DNA of 64,000 bases from NCBI RefSeq assembly GCF_048544455.1, contig NC_133526.1, positions 3,612,001 to 3,676,000 of the forward strand, read 5' to 3'. Under the pieces are notes generated by a model. The model was given only the letters and a program-made list of their open reading frames with translations. It was not told where the DNA came from and ran no database searches. The DNA is from Silene latifolia. Its lineage: Eukaryota; Streptophyta; Magnoliopsida; Caryophyllales; Caryophyllaceae. Both the position numbers and the translations under genes were made by a program. Below, one piece after another: positions 1 through 10,700 of the stretch. The first letter of the stretch is position 1; each line of letters begins with the position of its first letter.

Positions 1-2835
1 TACGCCGGGGTCCTTCTCGTTCTTCGAGACGAGCTTATGTGCTTCCCCCCGGTCCGAGAGGTATATCAATGTCAAGGCCCGGATGGAAATTACGGCGTCG
101 GTTTCACTCAAAGTGACCCGACCTATGAGCACGTTGTGGGCAGATGTGCCGTCGATAACTATAAACTCGTACATAACATTCCCCGGCTGCAGTTCCTCGC
201 CTAACCTCACCTGGGCAGTCTAATCGACCCCGGTGGTACCAGCCGACCCGGAAAAGTCAGTATAGCGGGTTGGTGCGGGGGCTCAATCTTCGACTCTCGG
301 GCGAGGCCGAGAAAGCATTCTCTATACATAATGTTTGTGTAGGCGCCTGTGTCAATCAGGCACCTCTTCACCAAATGGTTGGCTATGTCCAGGTGGACTG
401 TAAGTGGGTCGCTGTGAGGAGCGATGACTCCCTCGTAGTCCTCCTGCCCGATGGTCATATCGGGGATGTTGGGAGCGGGGGTGGCTGTGTTGGGCACAAA
501 GTTGATGGCCTGATATGATTCATTCAGGTGCCGTTTGTGCCCATGAGCGGACCCATCGTTCCCGTTGCCTCCGATGACCACGTGGATTACTCCTACCCGT
601 TCAAAGACGGGCTTGCTCTTTGACCCTCCGGCATCTGGTTTTTGGCCCCCGGCTACATATTTGCCGAGGCTCCCCTTACGGATCAGTTCTTCAATGGCAT
701 TCTTCAGATGACGGCAGTCGTTGGTTAAGTGTCCGGTGTGGCCGTGGTACTCACAGTACTGGCTCGTGTCACCGTCACTCCTCGGCCTAGGGGGTCTTTC
801 CCACTTCTGGCCCTCGTTCTTGCTCAACGCGAAGACTTCGGCGGCCGATACGACTAAGGGGGTGTGATCATCGTACCGTTTTTTGTAGTACGTTCCCGAG
901 CTCCCCCCGGCATCCGCCGAGTTCTGTTTCCTGGTAGATTTGTCGGGCCGTGATCTGTTATTGTCACGGCGTCTTTCATCCGGGTTGTCCTCCCGGTGAC
1001 TCTTCTTTTCGGAGGGCTCGGCTTCGCTGGGGCCTGCCCATGTCTTGTGATAGTCTTCTACCTTGATGGCCTGGTCGGCCATCTTTCTAGCGGCGTCCAA
1101 GTTCAGTCCTCCGCACTTGATGAGCTCATTTTTCAAGTCTCCCCTTGGGAGGCCCTTCATCATCGAAGGTCGCCAATTCGAATTAATTTCTCGAATCTGC
1201 TGGACCTTTCCGTCGAACCTCTTCACATAGCTTCGTAGAGACTCGCCCCCCCCGCTGATAGTTAGGAGGTCCGATGTCTCCACGGCCCTTCTCTTGTTGC
1301 AAGAGTATTGGGCTAGAAAGGCGTCTCTTAGGTCGGCGTAATAGTATACCGAGCCGTCGGAAGCCCTTGTACCAACTTTGAGCCATCCCATGCAAAGTTG
1401 TCGGGAAGACTCGGCACTGCACCTCATCGGGCGTTCCCATACCGACATGTAAGACTCGAAAGCCTCGGCGTGGTCGGCCGGATCACCGTCTCCCTTGTAT
1501 GATAGAGGTGGTAACTTGAGCTTAGTTGGCACCGGACGTCTAGGACGTAGGCGTTGAGGGGCCGTCGACCGCGTATCGAACGACGCGCGCCGACGGCTCC
1601 TCGCATTCCTAATCCGGCTCCTCTCCTCGTAGCGGGAAGGACTTCTTCTCCGACTCGGACTTCTTCCCCAACTCTGCGGAGTCGGACTCCTCTGGTTCCT
1701 CCGGGGTAAGCCTCGTTCGTGTTGCGGGGACGTTGTCCTCCCATGAGTGCGGGAAGGACTTAGGTCTACCACGCCCACTTTGGGCTCCCCTGCGACTTGG
1801 CCGGGTCGCTTCTCCGAGTGCTCCGTTCAAATTTCTCGAGTCACGTTTGGCCCTGGTCTCTGGGCGTTTTTCGCCGCTCTTGTCGGCGTGACAGTGTGAG
1901 CGGGCGTATTACTAATTAGGTCCAGGACCATCTTTAGTTTTGCTATGTCAACCACGTGTCCCATGATGGTGACCTGGTTGGTCAAGCGCGACGTGTCCGG
2001 CATTATCGGCATCCCAAACTCCGGTTGGATTACTCCGCCGGTGGAGGGCCGCGACTCAAACTGTTGAAAGTGTCATCGTGGTAGAATGCGGTTTCGTCGG
2101 TCACGACTGCGTCTTGTTGTTTTGACATCTTCTTAGCTTTTTGGGTGGGTTTTTGTTGTTTTTTTTTTGTTTGGGAATGAATGTGACTAGCTTCTAGTGT
2201 CTTTCCCACAGACGGCGCCAATTGTTCCGGGTGTAATTCCAGATCAAGTATAGTTACCACCCTTGGCTTGTCGAATGATGTCTTGAGTTGGATTCTCCTT
2301 GGGTCTCAATCGTTCCTCACGGCCTCTCCTGCAACAACGAACGAACTGAGGGCTTGGCTTTGTGCCAAGCGTACTCACTCCGACGCTCAAGTCAGTAAAC
2401 TTAAGAGATAAGTTGTTACTTGGCTGAATGTGTATTGTAGAGAGATAAGGAAGATATTACCAGATGAATAGTGTATTAGGGTTTAGTTGTGGACGAGTTG
2501 GGATCCTTTCCTCAATGAAGGTTGATGAGTATTTATAGGCCTTCACCTTTTGTCACGTAGTGGCCAAGTGGCCAAGTGGCTATCAGGTGGAAAGACTGAT
2601 CTACCCCTCGGCCGAGGGGCCTATGGTTGGCCGGCGGATCCTGTCGACTCGCCGCCGAGGGGTCTTGGATATGAGTACGCGGGTATGTGTCCCTGGCAGT
2701 TACCATGCCGAGACCCAGGCTGACGGGCCGATGGGCTGCATCGGCTAGATTGTCCAAGTCGTTGACTTGCTGTGGATATCTTTGACCTTGCTTAATCATG
2801 TTGACTTGGTCAGCGGTGCAGAATATGCCCCATCA
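1..2835 (-). mobile_element. Ty3/Gypsy LTR retrotransposon, Tat/Ogre-like, 5' part only
   Basis: Fossil LTR element on the minus strand, cut by the window start. Parts in element order are one LTR (2223-2835), a primer-binding region beginning TGGCGCCGTC two bases inside it, a gag region (about 2260 down to 500), and the start of an aspartic protease (about 430 down to 1). Gag carries a retrotransposon gag domain rich in Arg, Ser and Pro, and a zinc-knuckle-like stretch (CEYHGHTGHLTNDC) followed by a charged helix, a pattern known from Tat/Athila-type Gypsy elements. The protease shows the DTGA active-site motif. Reverse transcriptase, RNase H, integrase and the second LTR lie outside the window. 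The gag region looks interrupted about twice, so this copy is probably broken. With only one LTR visible it cannot be dated. Confidence 0.88.
2223..2835 (-). repeat. LTR of the Gypsy element
   Basis: 613 bp long terminal repeat. Read on the minus strand it begins TGATGGGGCATATT and ends ACCCGGAACA, so it has TG...CA ends. The primer-binding region follows at once on the inner side. The partner LTR is beyond position 1, so the target duplication cannot be verified. Confidence 0.75.
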
Positions 2836-2944
2836 CCTTTATTTGAGATTGGCACAATTCAATTGTACATATTCCTTAATTTTTATATCTAAAGATGATA
2901 AAAAATTGTAAAACATTAATCATGGATTATTAATAGACTATGTT

Positions 2945-3165
2945 ATGATAAGAGGTAAAAATGGTAAAGGATGGAGTAACAAAAAAGTGTGGAAATCGGG
3001 TGAACGAGAAGAATGTACAATTTATCTCGATGAATTCAGGGTGAGAGATACTTTGGTAAATCTTGGATGTGCTCACATATTTCATTCCGGGTGTTTGGTA
3101 CCTGGGTCGAGACCAATGCACACTGCCCTTGTTGCAGAATGTCGAATTCGTCCTAACATTATTGC
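2945..3165 (+). pseudogene. RING-H2 finger gene remnant
   Basis: The translation around 3010-3100 reads ECTIYLDEF, then GCAHIFHSGCL. This matches the first half of a plant RING-H2 (ATL-type E3 ligase) finger, whose pattern is CxICLxxF...LxCxHxFHxxC. The second Cys of the first CxxC pair is Tyr here. The second half, WVETNAHCPCCRMS, is present just downstream (about 3113-3155) but in a different frame, so a small indel near 3110 has broken the finger. No start codon, membrane segment or full-length partner sequence is evident. I read it as a decayed fragment of a host RING gene; a chance match is unlikely because the two halves are in order and correctly spaced. Confidence 0.6.
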
Positions 3166-3505
3166 TTGTTTGTTTCTTCTCATTTCTCATCATGCAATCG
3201 TGCCTATTATCCATTCTTGTAAATTAGGTCCGAAACCTAACTCATTCATGTTGCAGAATGTAGTCAAAAAAATATTCTATCTATAATGCAGTCCAAAAAA
3301 TCTAAGAGAAGACCAAGGAAACCGGAGATAGTACCCTTAGCTTATGCCAAAGTCATCTTCCTCGCCATATGGTAACAATTACGCTCCATCTCGAGAAGAG
3401 CTCTTGCTCTTGTTTTAACTTCTTCTTTGATAAATCACTACACCCAAAATGTACAAATTACTGAATCTGTAATGAGTAGTTACTATGTAGAGCTATATAT
3501 CAATG

Positions 3506-3808
3506 CAGGGTTGGTCATTAGTGCGGGTCGGTCTTGTTAATCCGGACCTGGCCCACCCGTGATCTGTGGATGAACCCGACCCAACCCACCTATACCCGGG
3601 CCGGTTCCGAGTCCCCAAATGTCAAACCCGGCCCGTCCAAACCCGAGCCCGCCCATAAACTCGCATCGACTTGCGCCACATGTCACTTTTGACCCGCCCC
3701 GTCCCGCCCCGACCCGACCCCTGATCGGGCCGGTTCTGAGTCTCCCAAACCTTGACTCGGCCTCGGCCCGCCCCTGACCCGGCCGACTCGCACTGATGAC
3801 CACCCTTA
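3506..3808. mobile_element. hAT-like TIR element with GC-rich motif-filled arms (copy 1)
   Basis: 303 bp element. The ends are inverted repeats: AGGGTTGGTCATTAGTGCG on the left and, read on the other strand, AGGGTGGTCATCAGTGCG on the right. The interior is filled with permutations of CCCG, CCCGAC and GGCCC. Flanking 8 bp are TATCAATG and TAGCAATG (7 of 8 match), the target-site length of hAT transposons. The long Gly/Arg-rich open frame inside it is a by-product of base composition. It belongs to the same structural class as the elements at 20179, 37383, 38362 and 57856. Confidence 0.7.
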
Positions 3809-4218
3809 TAGCAATGTATCCGAAAACCTTCTAACTTGTAAGTTTATTATTTGTAAATCCACATTTATAACTCACTTAAAATCGTTACCTTAATAATCGT
3901 GTGAAATTGATTTATCAGTCCGTCTCATTACATAATTTGCGAGAAGGAATTACATTTAATTACGGGATTGAATTACATATAATGCGAATAAATTACATGC
4001 CTAATTTTTAAAAACGAGATAGTACGATATATTTTTAACAATTTTAAACATTAATTATGTTATTTCCTCTTAAACCATTGCATGTGAGTACGTATTTGTA
4101 ACAATTTTAAACATTAATTATGTACATCGTTGATTTAGATCAACTAGATAAGCACAATAGAAATGCAAAAAAAAAAAAAAAATACATCCAAAAACATTAA
4201 TACCGGCCCAAATACATA

Positions 4219-4249
4219 CCCGTGCAATTTTGCACGGGTTTAAAACTAG
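4219..4249 (+). mobile_element. Helitron 3' terminus
   Basis: A perfect hairpin (CCCGTGCA, AATT loop region, TGCACGGG at 4219-4238) is followed eight bases later by CTAG and then a T. Plant Helitrons end in a short GC-rich hairpin a few bases before CTRR and insert between A and T. I could not find a convincing TC start upstream, so only the end is marked. A second such end lies at 22203-22235. Confidence 0.6.
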
Positions 4250-4250
4250 T

Positions 4251-5059
4251 TACTTATTTAATCCACCTAAACTCATGTGGCCCTAATCAATATTTCCTAC
4301 TTTACCCTTCACTTTTTCACCTTTTCTTAAATGACCACTTTTTACTTATGTTTACATCTGTCTGGATCGGAGGGAGTACATTAATCTGAGCTTATGTGTA
4401 ATTTTTCTGAGTTTTATAAGAGTTTATTTTTTTATGTTTAAGTGTGTGAGTTCAAAAACTTTACAGCATAACTCATATTCTTTTAAACAAAACTCGAAAA
4501 CTTTAATACACAACTCGGATTCTATACCGTACAACTACATACAACTGGATTATATAATCTACTAATTGTGAAAAAATGGTGGGGAGTGTTGGGCATGTCT
4601 TTGTCAATTATGGGGGCAACAAATATCGAATGAAGCCCACAATTGGAACATGCAAGCCAATGCCAATTTTAGAGGACGAAATGGTTCTCTAGCATCTTAC
4701 AATTTGTCACGGGCTGAATCTTGGAACTTTTTGTATAAAATCTTTCCGTCTTAGATTATTTGTTTAACTATTTCTTTCACAAGTAACTTTCTTTAATTGG
4801 TCTTAAAATGTCACCATTATATATAAAAATTTATCATTTTGTGATAAAAACATACTTCGTACAATAATTAAAATTATCACTTACTAACAAATTTATACAC
4901 TTCAATTTAAACCGTTTAGCTAGTGGCAGACCTACGTGGAGGCCCGCGGGGGCACGTGCCCCTATAGGTTTTTTAGAAATAATTATGGAGTATGATAAGC
5001 TATTAGCATCATTTTGTAGTGGCATAGTTTGTAGAACACTCGCTCTTTAACACATATGG
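4251..5059. other. Intergenic, no gene seen
   Basis: AT-rich sequence without a supported gene. A Stowaway-type end (GATCGGAGGGAGTA) stands alone at about 4366-4379. At 4924-4970 there is a one-ended piece related to the CAGTGGCGGAGC MITE family seen at 59603 and 60898. Confidence 0.6.
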
Positions 5060-6000
5060 TTGTGTGCTCAGATCCTGAGAGCAGCCACTTTTATTAAACA
5101 TTTAATTTTGGTTTTGAACTTCGCCCATATCATTTACTCTTTTTGTGTGATTTCCGTAGAACTTTGTTTCGGGATCCTGAAATCTCGAAAACCTTGTATT
5201 ATAATTTATACACTTCAAATTGAGCCGTTTTGGAGGCCGCACCGGATCACGTTTCTTTTCTCACAGTTTTTCTACCACGTGTTCGGGGTTATTATAGGAT
5301 TTAACCTATTCAATTTCAGTCCCAAATAACGAGTATTAATTCACTTTTCACAATTATTCGAGGTTCGAAGAATGCTAGTTTATCGCATACCGGCACCTCT
5401 AAATATCCTCGTGGCTCCCCAAATTTTTGTGTGGTCGCTTTACCTGATCTGAGGAGCCTTCTGTGTGATTTCCGAAAAATTTTATTCTGGGACCCTCAAA
5501 TCATGTATTACACTTTAATTTCAGATGTTTGGGAGGTCTTACCGGACCACGTTTTTTTTTCACCCGATTTTTTCACCATGTGTCCTAGGTCATTTCAGGA
5601 GTTAACCAATTCGGTTTCAGGCCCAAATAACGAGTATTAATCCATTTTTCACGATTATCTGAGGTTCGACGAATGATGGTTTATCACTTACATGCACCCT
5701 CAAATGTCCTCATTTGCTCCTCAAATTTTGTATGACCACTTTATCTGACCCGAGGACCGTATGTGTGATTTCCGGAGAATTTTATTCTGGGACTCTGGAA
5801 TCTCGAAAACCGGGTATTATACATTTCAATTTGATTCGTTCGGTAGGTGCTGGTTTATCGCACACCAGCACTCCCAAATGTTCACCGTTGTTCCTCAAAT
5901 TTGTATGACCGATTTACCTGATCCAGTAAACCTTCTGTGTGATTTCCGTAAAATTTTGTTCGAGGATACTAGATCCCGAAAAACGTGTATTATACAGTAA
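5060..6000. repeat. Decayed tandem repeat, unit about 300 bp
   Basis: The block TGTGTGATTTCCG followed by a GAATTTTATTC-like stretch and a GGGA..CT..AATC segment recurs at about 5146, 5462, 5762 and 5936. Spacings are about 316, 300 and 174 bp. Other shared blocks keep the same order (a Stop-rich stretch near 'accggaccacgttt', 'cgagtattaat', 'gaggttcgaagaatg'). The short plus-strand frames in this interval resemble each other because they lie in the same phase of successive units, not because they are genes. This is probably the edge of a satellite-like array or a local duplication; no protein is supported. Confidence 0.6.
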
Positions 6001-6253
6001 CAATAAACTGATATTGACATTTTATCCGTCTTAATTTCAGACGGATACACCATCCGTCTGAAATGAGAATTTGCCTTCTATAATATTTTAGTGTCTAACT
6101 CTTTTACCTTTCTATTTTTGGAATGCTTTTAATAAGCAATTTGAACATCCACCTCATATTAATCAAATCGTAATCCCAACAATAATAACTAAAATTGGTC
6201 CTTGTCACCTACTTGATTTTTGTGCCAAAAGTAAAGGCAAAATGATCGGGATA

Positions 6254-6413
6254 TAGAGAGGCTCTGTTTCTTTTTGGCTTAATTTCAGCTAATTTGAGTA
6301 GTTTCATTCAGTTTAACAAATCTCTTCATAAATTAACTCTTACTTTAGTTTAATTCAGCTCTATTAAGTTTAATTTAGTTCAACTCCTTTCAAGTAAAAA
6401 GAACAGGGTCTAA
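6254..6413. mobile_element. MITE, 'CTGTTCTTTTTGG' family
   Basis: Inverted ends: AGAGGCTCTGTTTCTTTTTG on the left, AAAAAGAACAGGGTCT on the right. The interior is rich in CAGCT/AACTGAA-like words. A related element lies at 14821-14983. A small foldback around 6030-6080 just upstream carries the CCGTCT/AGACGG arms of the Mutator-like MITE family. Confidence 0.55.
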
Positions 6414-7200
6414 TAGGAATATCGTACATAAAGTTACCTATTATTATAACGAAACTTTTTATAAATTTTTAATTCATATTCCGTATATTTATCTTTTAAT
6501 TAATTTATTAATAAATTCATGTTTTAATCAACTTAGCCAACCATACAAACGACTTAAATATCCAAAATAAACAACTAAAACAAGGTCTCTCAAAACATTA
6601 CTAAATCAACGCCAATTTTGGCGAAAATGAAGTGCACTTTTAGACTTTGTGAAAAAGGTCGTGAAAAGATAATGAAAGTATGAGTTGAAGAAATGAAATC
6701 TTAGGTGGACCATGAATAAACATCACTTACGTTTACGTTTGGCCATTAACAAATGCAAAATTTAACCTTTTTTTGCTAATAAAATTATCCCTAAATGCTC
6801 CATACATACATAAAGTTGGCCTTTAGTCCTTTACTCCATGCTATAGAGTATAGGCCTACCACTATTTAATATTTTCATAATTTCATGTAAATTTTTGAGT
6901 TGTTTAATTAATATGGATATTTCAGTAATCGCTTAATTAACTCGTTTCATTATGATGCTTCAATGCTTGGTTGATCGAATATGTACGAGTAACAACTAAC
7001 AAGTTTTTAGGTGACAATGCAACTGACAACTAGTTAGGTTAAATTTTTAAATAGGTAAAAGTCTATGCGGTCCAAACACAGGGCAGGGCATGAGGTTGAA
7101 ATGTTGAATTGGGTATGAGTCTGTCTCAATATGAGTCGGATGGGTGTAAACTTTTGAAAACGTGCCTCAATCGATGAGACGACTAGAAACAACATTAGTA

Positions 7201-7243
<43 letters not shown>

Positions 7244-7694
7244 GGATATTAGTAGGAAGATAATAAAAGCAAAAAAAGCGAAATTGCCCATACCTCACAA
7301 GTCACAACATTAAGGTAAAAATATTCCGTTAATTATACGTAGTATGATTACCGTATTAGATGCCCATCATGAGGTTATGCTCTAATCGTTGTACATCATG
7401 TGCATGATTAATTGTTTAATCTATAAAGCAATGAAGTTAATCATATATTTTTGTTGGCAAAGCAAATGCAAGGTGCACGCCAATGATAACAAATAAGAGC
7501 GGAACTAGATTAGAAGCTAGCGGTTAAAACTAGATAAAAAATTAGAAATAAAGAGAGCTAACTATAAATCAAGTACGATTTTAAATTCTTTATTGGAGCG
7601 ATAACGCTTGATAATTCTCTTGTTTTAATCCGCCCCTCGAAAATCATCCACGTCATTCGAGAGAAAAAGGATTACGCATCTGAAGTAGTACCTC
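6414..7694. other. Intergenic, no gene seen
   Basis: AT-rich, no supported coding region. A run of about 36 T at 7207-7242 creates a poly-Lys frame on the minus strand, which I reject as a gene. Confidence 0.6.
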
Positions 7695-7701
7695 AGACCT
7701 T

Positions 7702-7741
<40 letters not shown>

Positions 7742-7764
7742 AAAACCCAACGTGGGTAAATTCA

Positions 7765-10700
7765 TTACTTCGAAACAAGCAAAGCTTCAGCTACCGGCGG
7801 TAACTGATCTATCCAAACAGTTTTACCTACTATACCCGGTGACACATGCGCGAGAGCATGAGCGACCTCATTGTTTTTCCTACTAGTATGCGACCAACTA
7901 ACATCAACAAAAAAAGAACAAAAACGAAAGATATCTTCTAGAACTAAGAAAAAACTACTTCGACCCGTTTTCCTTGTCTTGAGGGCATCCACCACACTCG
8001 AACAGTCACTTTCCACGACGATGAGATCATGACCCGCCCGCACCGCTTCCACTAGCCCTTCTAGTACCGCAACCGCCTCTGCCACATGTGGTTCCCACAC
8101 TTCCTTTCGATTGAGTGAAAGGCCCCATAAAACCTTACCTTGAGCATTTCGGCAAACAGCCCCTACACCAACACCAAGCCCCTCTTTGACACCCGCGTCG
8201 ACATTGATTTTCACCCAACCATGTTCCGGTGCCCTCCACCCCGTATTGCTCTCTCCTTGTCTGCCTCCCCCCACTCCTTCTCGGTCCCCACAGTCCCCGT
8301 CCTTCCCCGCAATCTCTGCTATAACATCCTCCACCCTCCGCACAATATGCTCCACTCGGGCTCGCACACCCTCAAAGACCGTTTTGTTCCTCGCCTCCCA
8401 AATTGCCCAACAAGCCACCATCATCTTCTCCCGTTCCAAAATCAGCATGTCCCTCCACCTCCCCTCAACCCAATCCCGCACCTCGATCCCAACCTGCTCT
8501 TCCCTTCCCGTCAAGTGCAGCTCTTTCCACACTCCTCGCGCAATAAAGCAATCACGAAAGAGATGGGTACCTGTCTCGAGAGAAGCAAAACACATAGGGC
8601 ACATGATGTTATCACATTCGACACGTTTAGCTAAATTTACCTTTGTTGCAATCGCATCGTGACAAAGTTGCCAGAAAAATAGCTTGATCCGAGGCCATAC
8701 TTGAGACTTCCAGAGACGGCTCCATATCCACTTATCCTTCTCCCACGAGGACGGCTCAGTCACAGTCAAATTGTCGCCCTCAAGTAACCTATAAGCCGAT
8801 TTAACCGTATACATGCCATCCCGTTCCACACACCACAACCAAGAATCTCTCGCCTGTCCCGTGCTCAACCTGATATTCCGCACTCGTTCCTGCTCAAATG
8901 GCAGCAAATAAGTCGCGAGCTTATCCTCGTCCCATCCACCTCCGTTGCCCAGCATCAAATCCGCAACCTTCAACACATTCGGGTCCCCAAAACATGGTGA
9001 CAAAACACGTCCAGTTTGGGTCCCAACAATCCACGCGTCCTTCCAGATATAAGTGTCCGCCCCATCCCCGATTCTCCTCCGCAACCCCAACTCCACCACC
9101 TTACGGGCCCCCAAGATACCCCGCCAGGTATAGCTCGGATTATGCCCGCAGCTAGCATCAAGGAACGACTCATTTTCGTAGTATTTGCTCCTCATTAAAC
9201 GCGCCCACAAGCAGTCCGGAGATGTAATCAACCTCCATGCTTGCTTTCCCAACAAAGCTTGGTTCGTTTTCAGAAAATCCCGAAACCCCATGCCCCCCAA
9301 AGCCTTCGGTTTGCATAGCCTCTTCCACGCCACCCATGCGATCTTACGCCTCCCATCTTCACTACCCCACCAGAATCTCGACACCAAGGCTCTCAATTCG
9401 TCACAAAAAGAAGCGGGTAATTGAAAAATACTCATAACATAGGTAGGGATAGAATTGGCCACAGCCTTTATCAAAATCTCCCTACCAGCCCTAGACAATA
9501 TTTTACCTCGCCACCCTTGAAGACGTTTATTGAGCTTATTCCTAATGATGTCCAACACCGGTTTTTTGGACTTACCAATGACCGTAGGCAGCCCTAGATA
9601 GCGGTCTTGTTCCTCTACCATACGCACCCCAAGTCTCTCCGTAATAGCCACCCTCCTTTCCTCCGAAACTCCTTTGCTGTAGGACACCGTCGTTTTATCA
9701 AGATTAACAAGTTGCCCCGACGCTTGCTCATATTTCCTTAGAAAATTACTTAGCTGCTCGGCCTCAGTCACACCAGCTCGGAGAAAGAATATACTATCGT
9801 CTGCGAAGAAAAGATGGGTAATTAACGGTGCATTTGTGGCTATTCGAAAACCCCTTAGCGCGTTGCTTTCCACAGCTCGTCGAACCAGACTTGATAAAAC
9901 CTCCGCACACAGGATAAAAAGATATGGAGATAACGGGTCCCCCTGCCGAAGACCCCTCTCCGGTTTAAGAACTTCCTTTGCCGTCCCATTTATAAGCACA
10001 GCTGACGAGACCGTCGAAACACATTCCATAACACGCCCCACCCAGTGTCTATCGAAACCTATCGCCATAAGCACGCCTCTCAAAAAGTCCCACTCCACGC
10101 GGTCATAGGCTTTAGCCATGTCCAGCTTAACAGCCATAGCCCCAGACGAACTCTTCGAAAGCTTCATATGATGAAACAACTCGAAGGCTATTAAGACATT
10201 ATCCGATATAAGGCGCCCGGGTGTAAACGCGCTTTGGTTTTCGGAGACGATATCACCAAGGAAGATTTTCAGCCGATTAGCTAGAACTTTGGATATTAAT
10301 TTATATATAACATTGCATAAGCTAATTGGTCGAAAATCTTGAATTTTATCCGGTGCTTTTTTCTTCGGGATTAAAACAATATGGGTATGGTTTACCTCAT
10401 CCGGCATGGGATCCCCTTTCAGAAATCCGAGCACAGTACTCGTGACCAACGGTCCCACGATATGCCAATATGTTTGATAAAACAACCCATTCATACCATC
10501 CGGTCCCGGAGCTTTAAGCGGGTGCATTTGATTTAAGGCTTCAATTACTTCATCCTCTTGAAAATCTTGCTGCAAAGTAGCGTTCATATTCTCCGTCACA
10601 CGCCCCTCCACCCCGCTGAAAATATCCCCGAAATCCCGCTGCCCAGATGCTTTAAAAAGCCCTTCGAAATAGATAGTTGCCACCCTTGAAACCTCATCAT

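Noticed and set aside
3537-3803. Gly/Arg-rich 88-codon frame
   Set aside because: It lies wholly within a motif-filled TIR element; its composition simply reflects CCCGACC repeats.
7034-7291. Poly-Lys 85-codon frame on the minus strand
   Set aside because: Created by a run of T bases; no start context or conserved residues.
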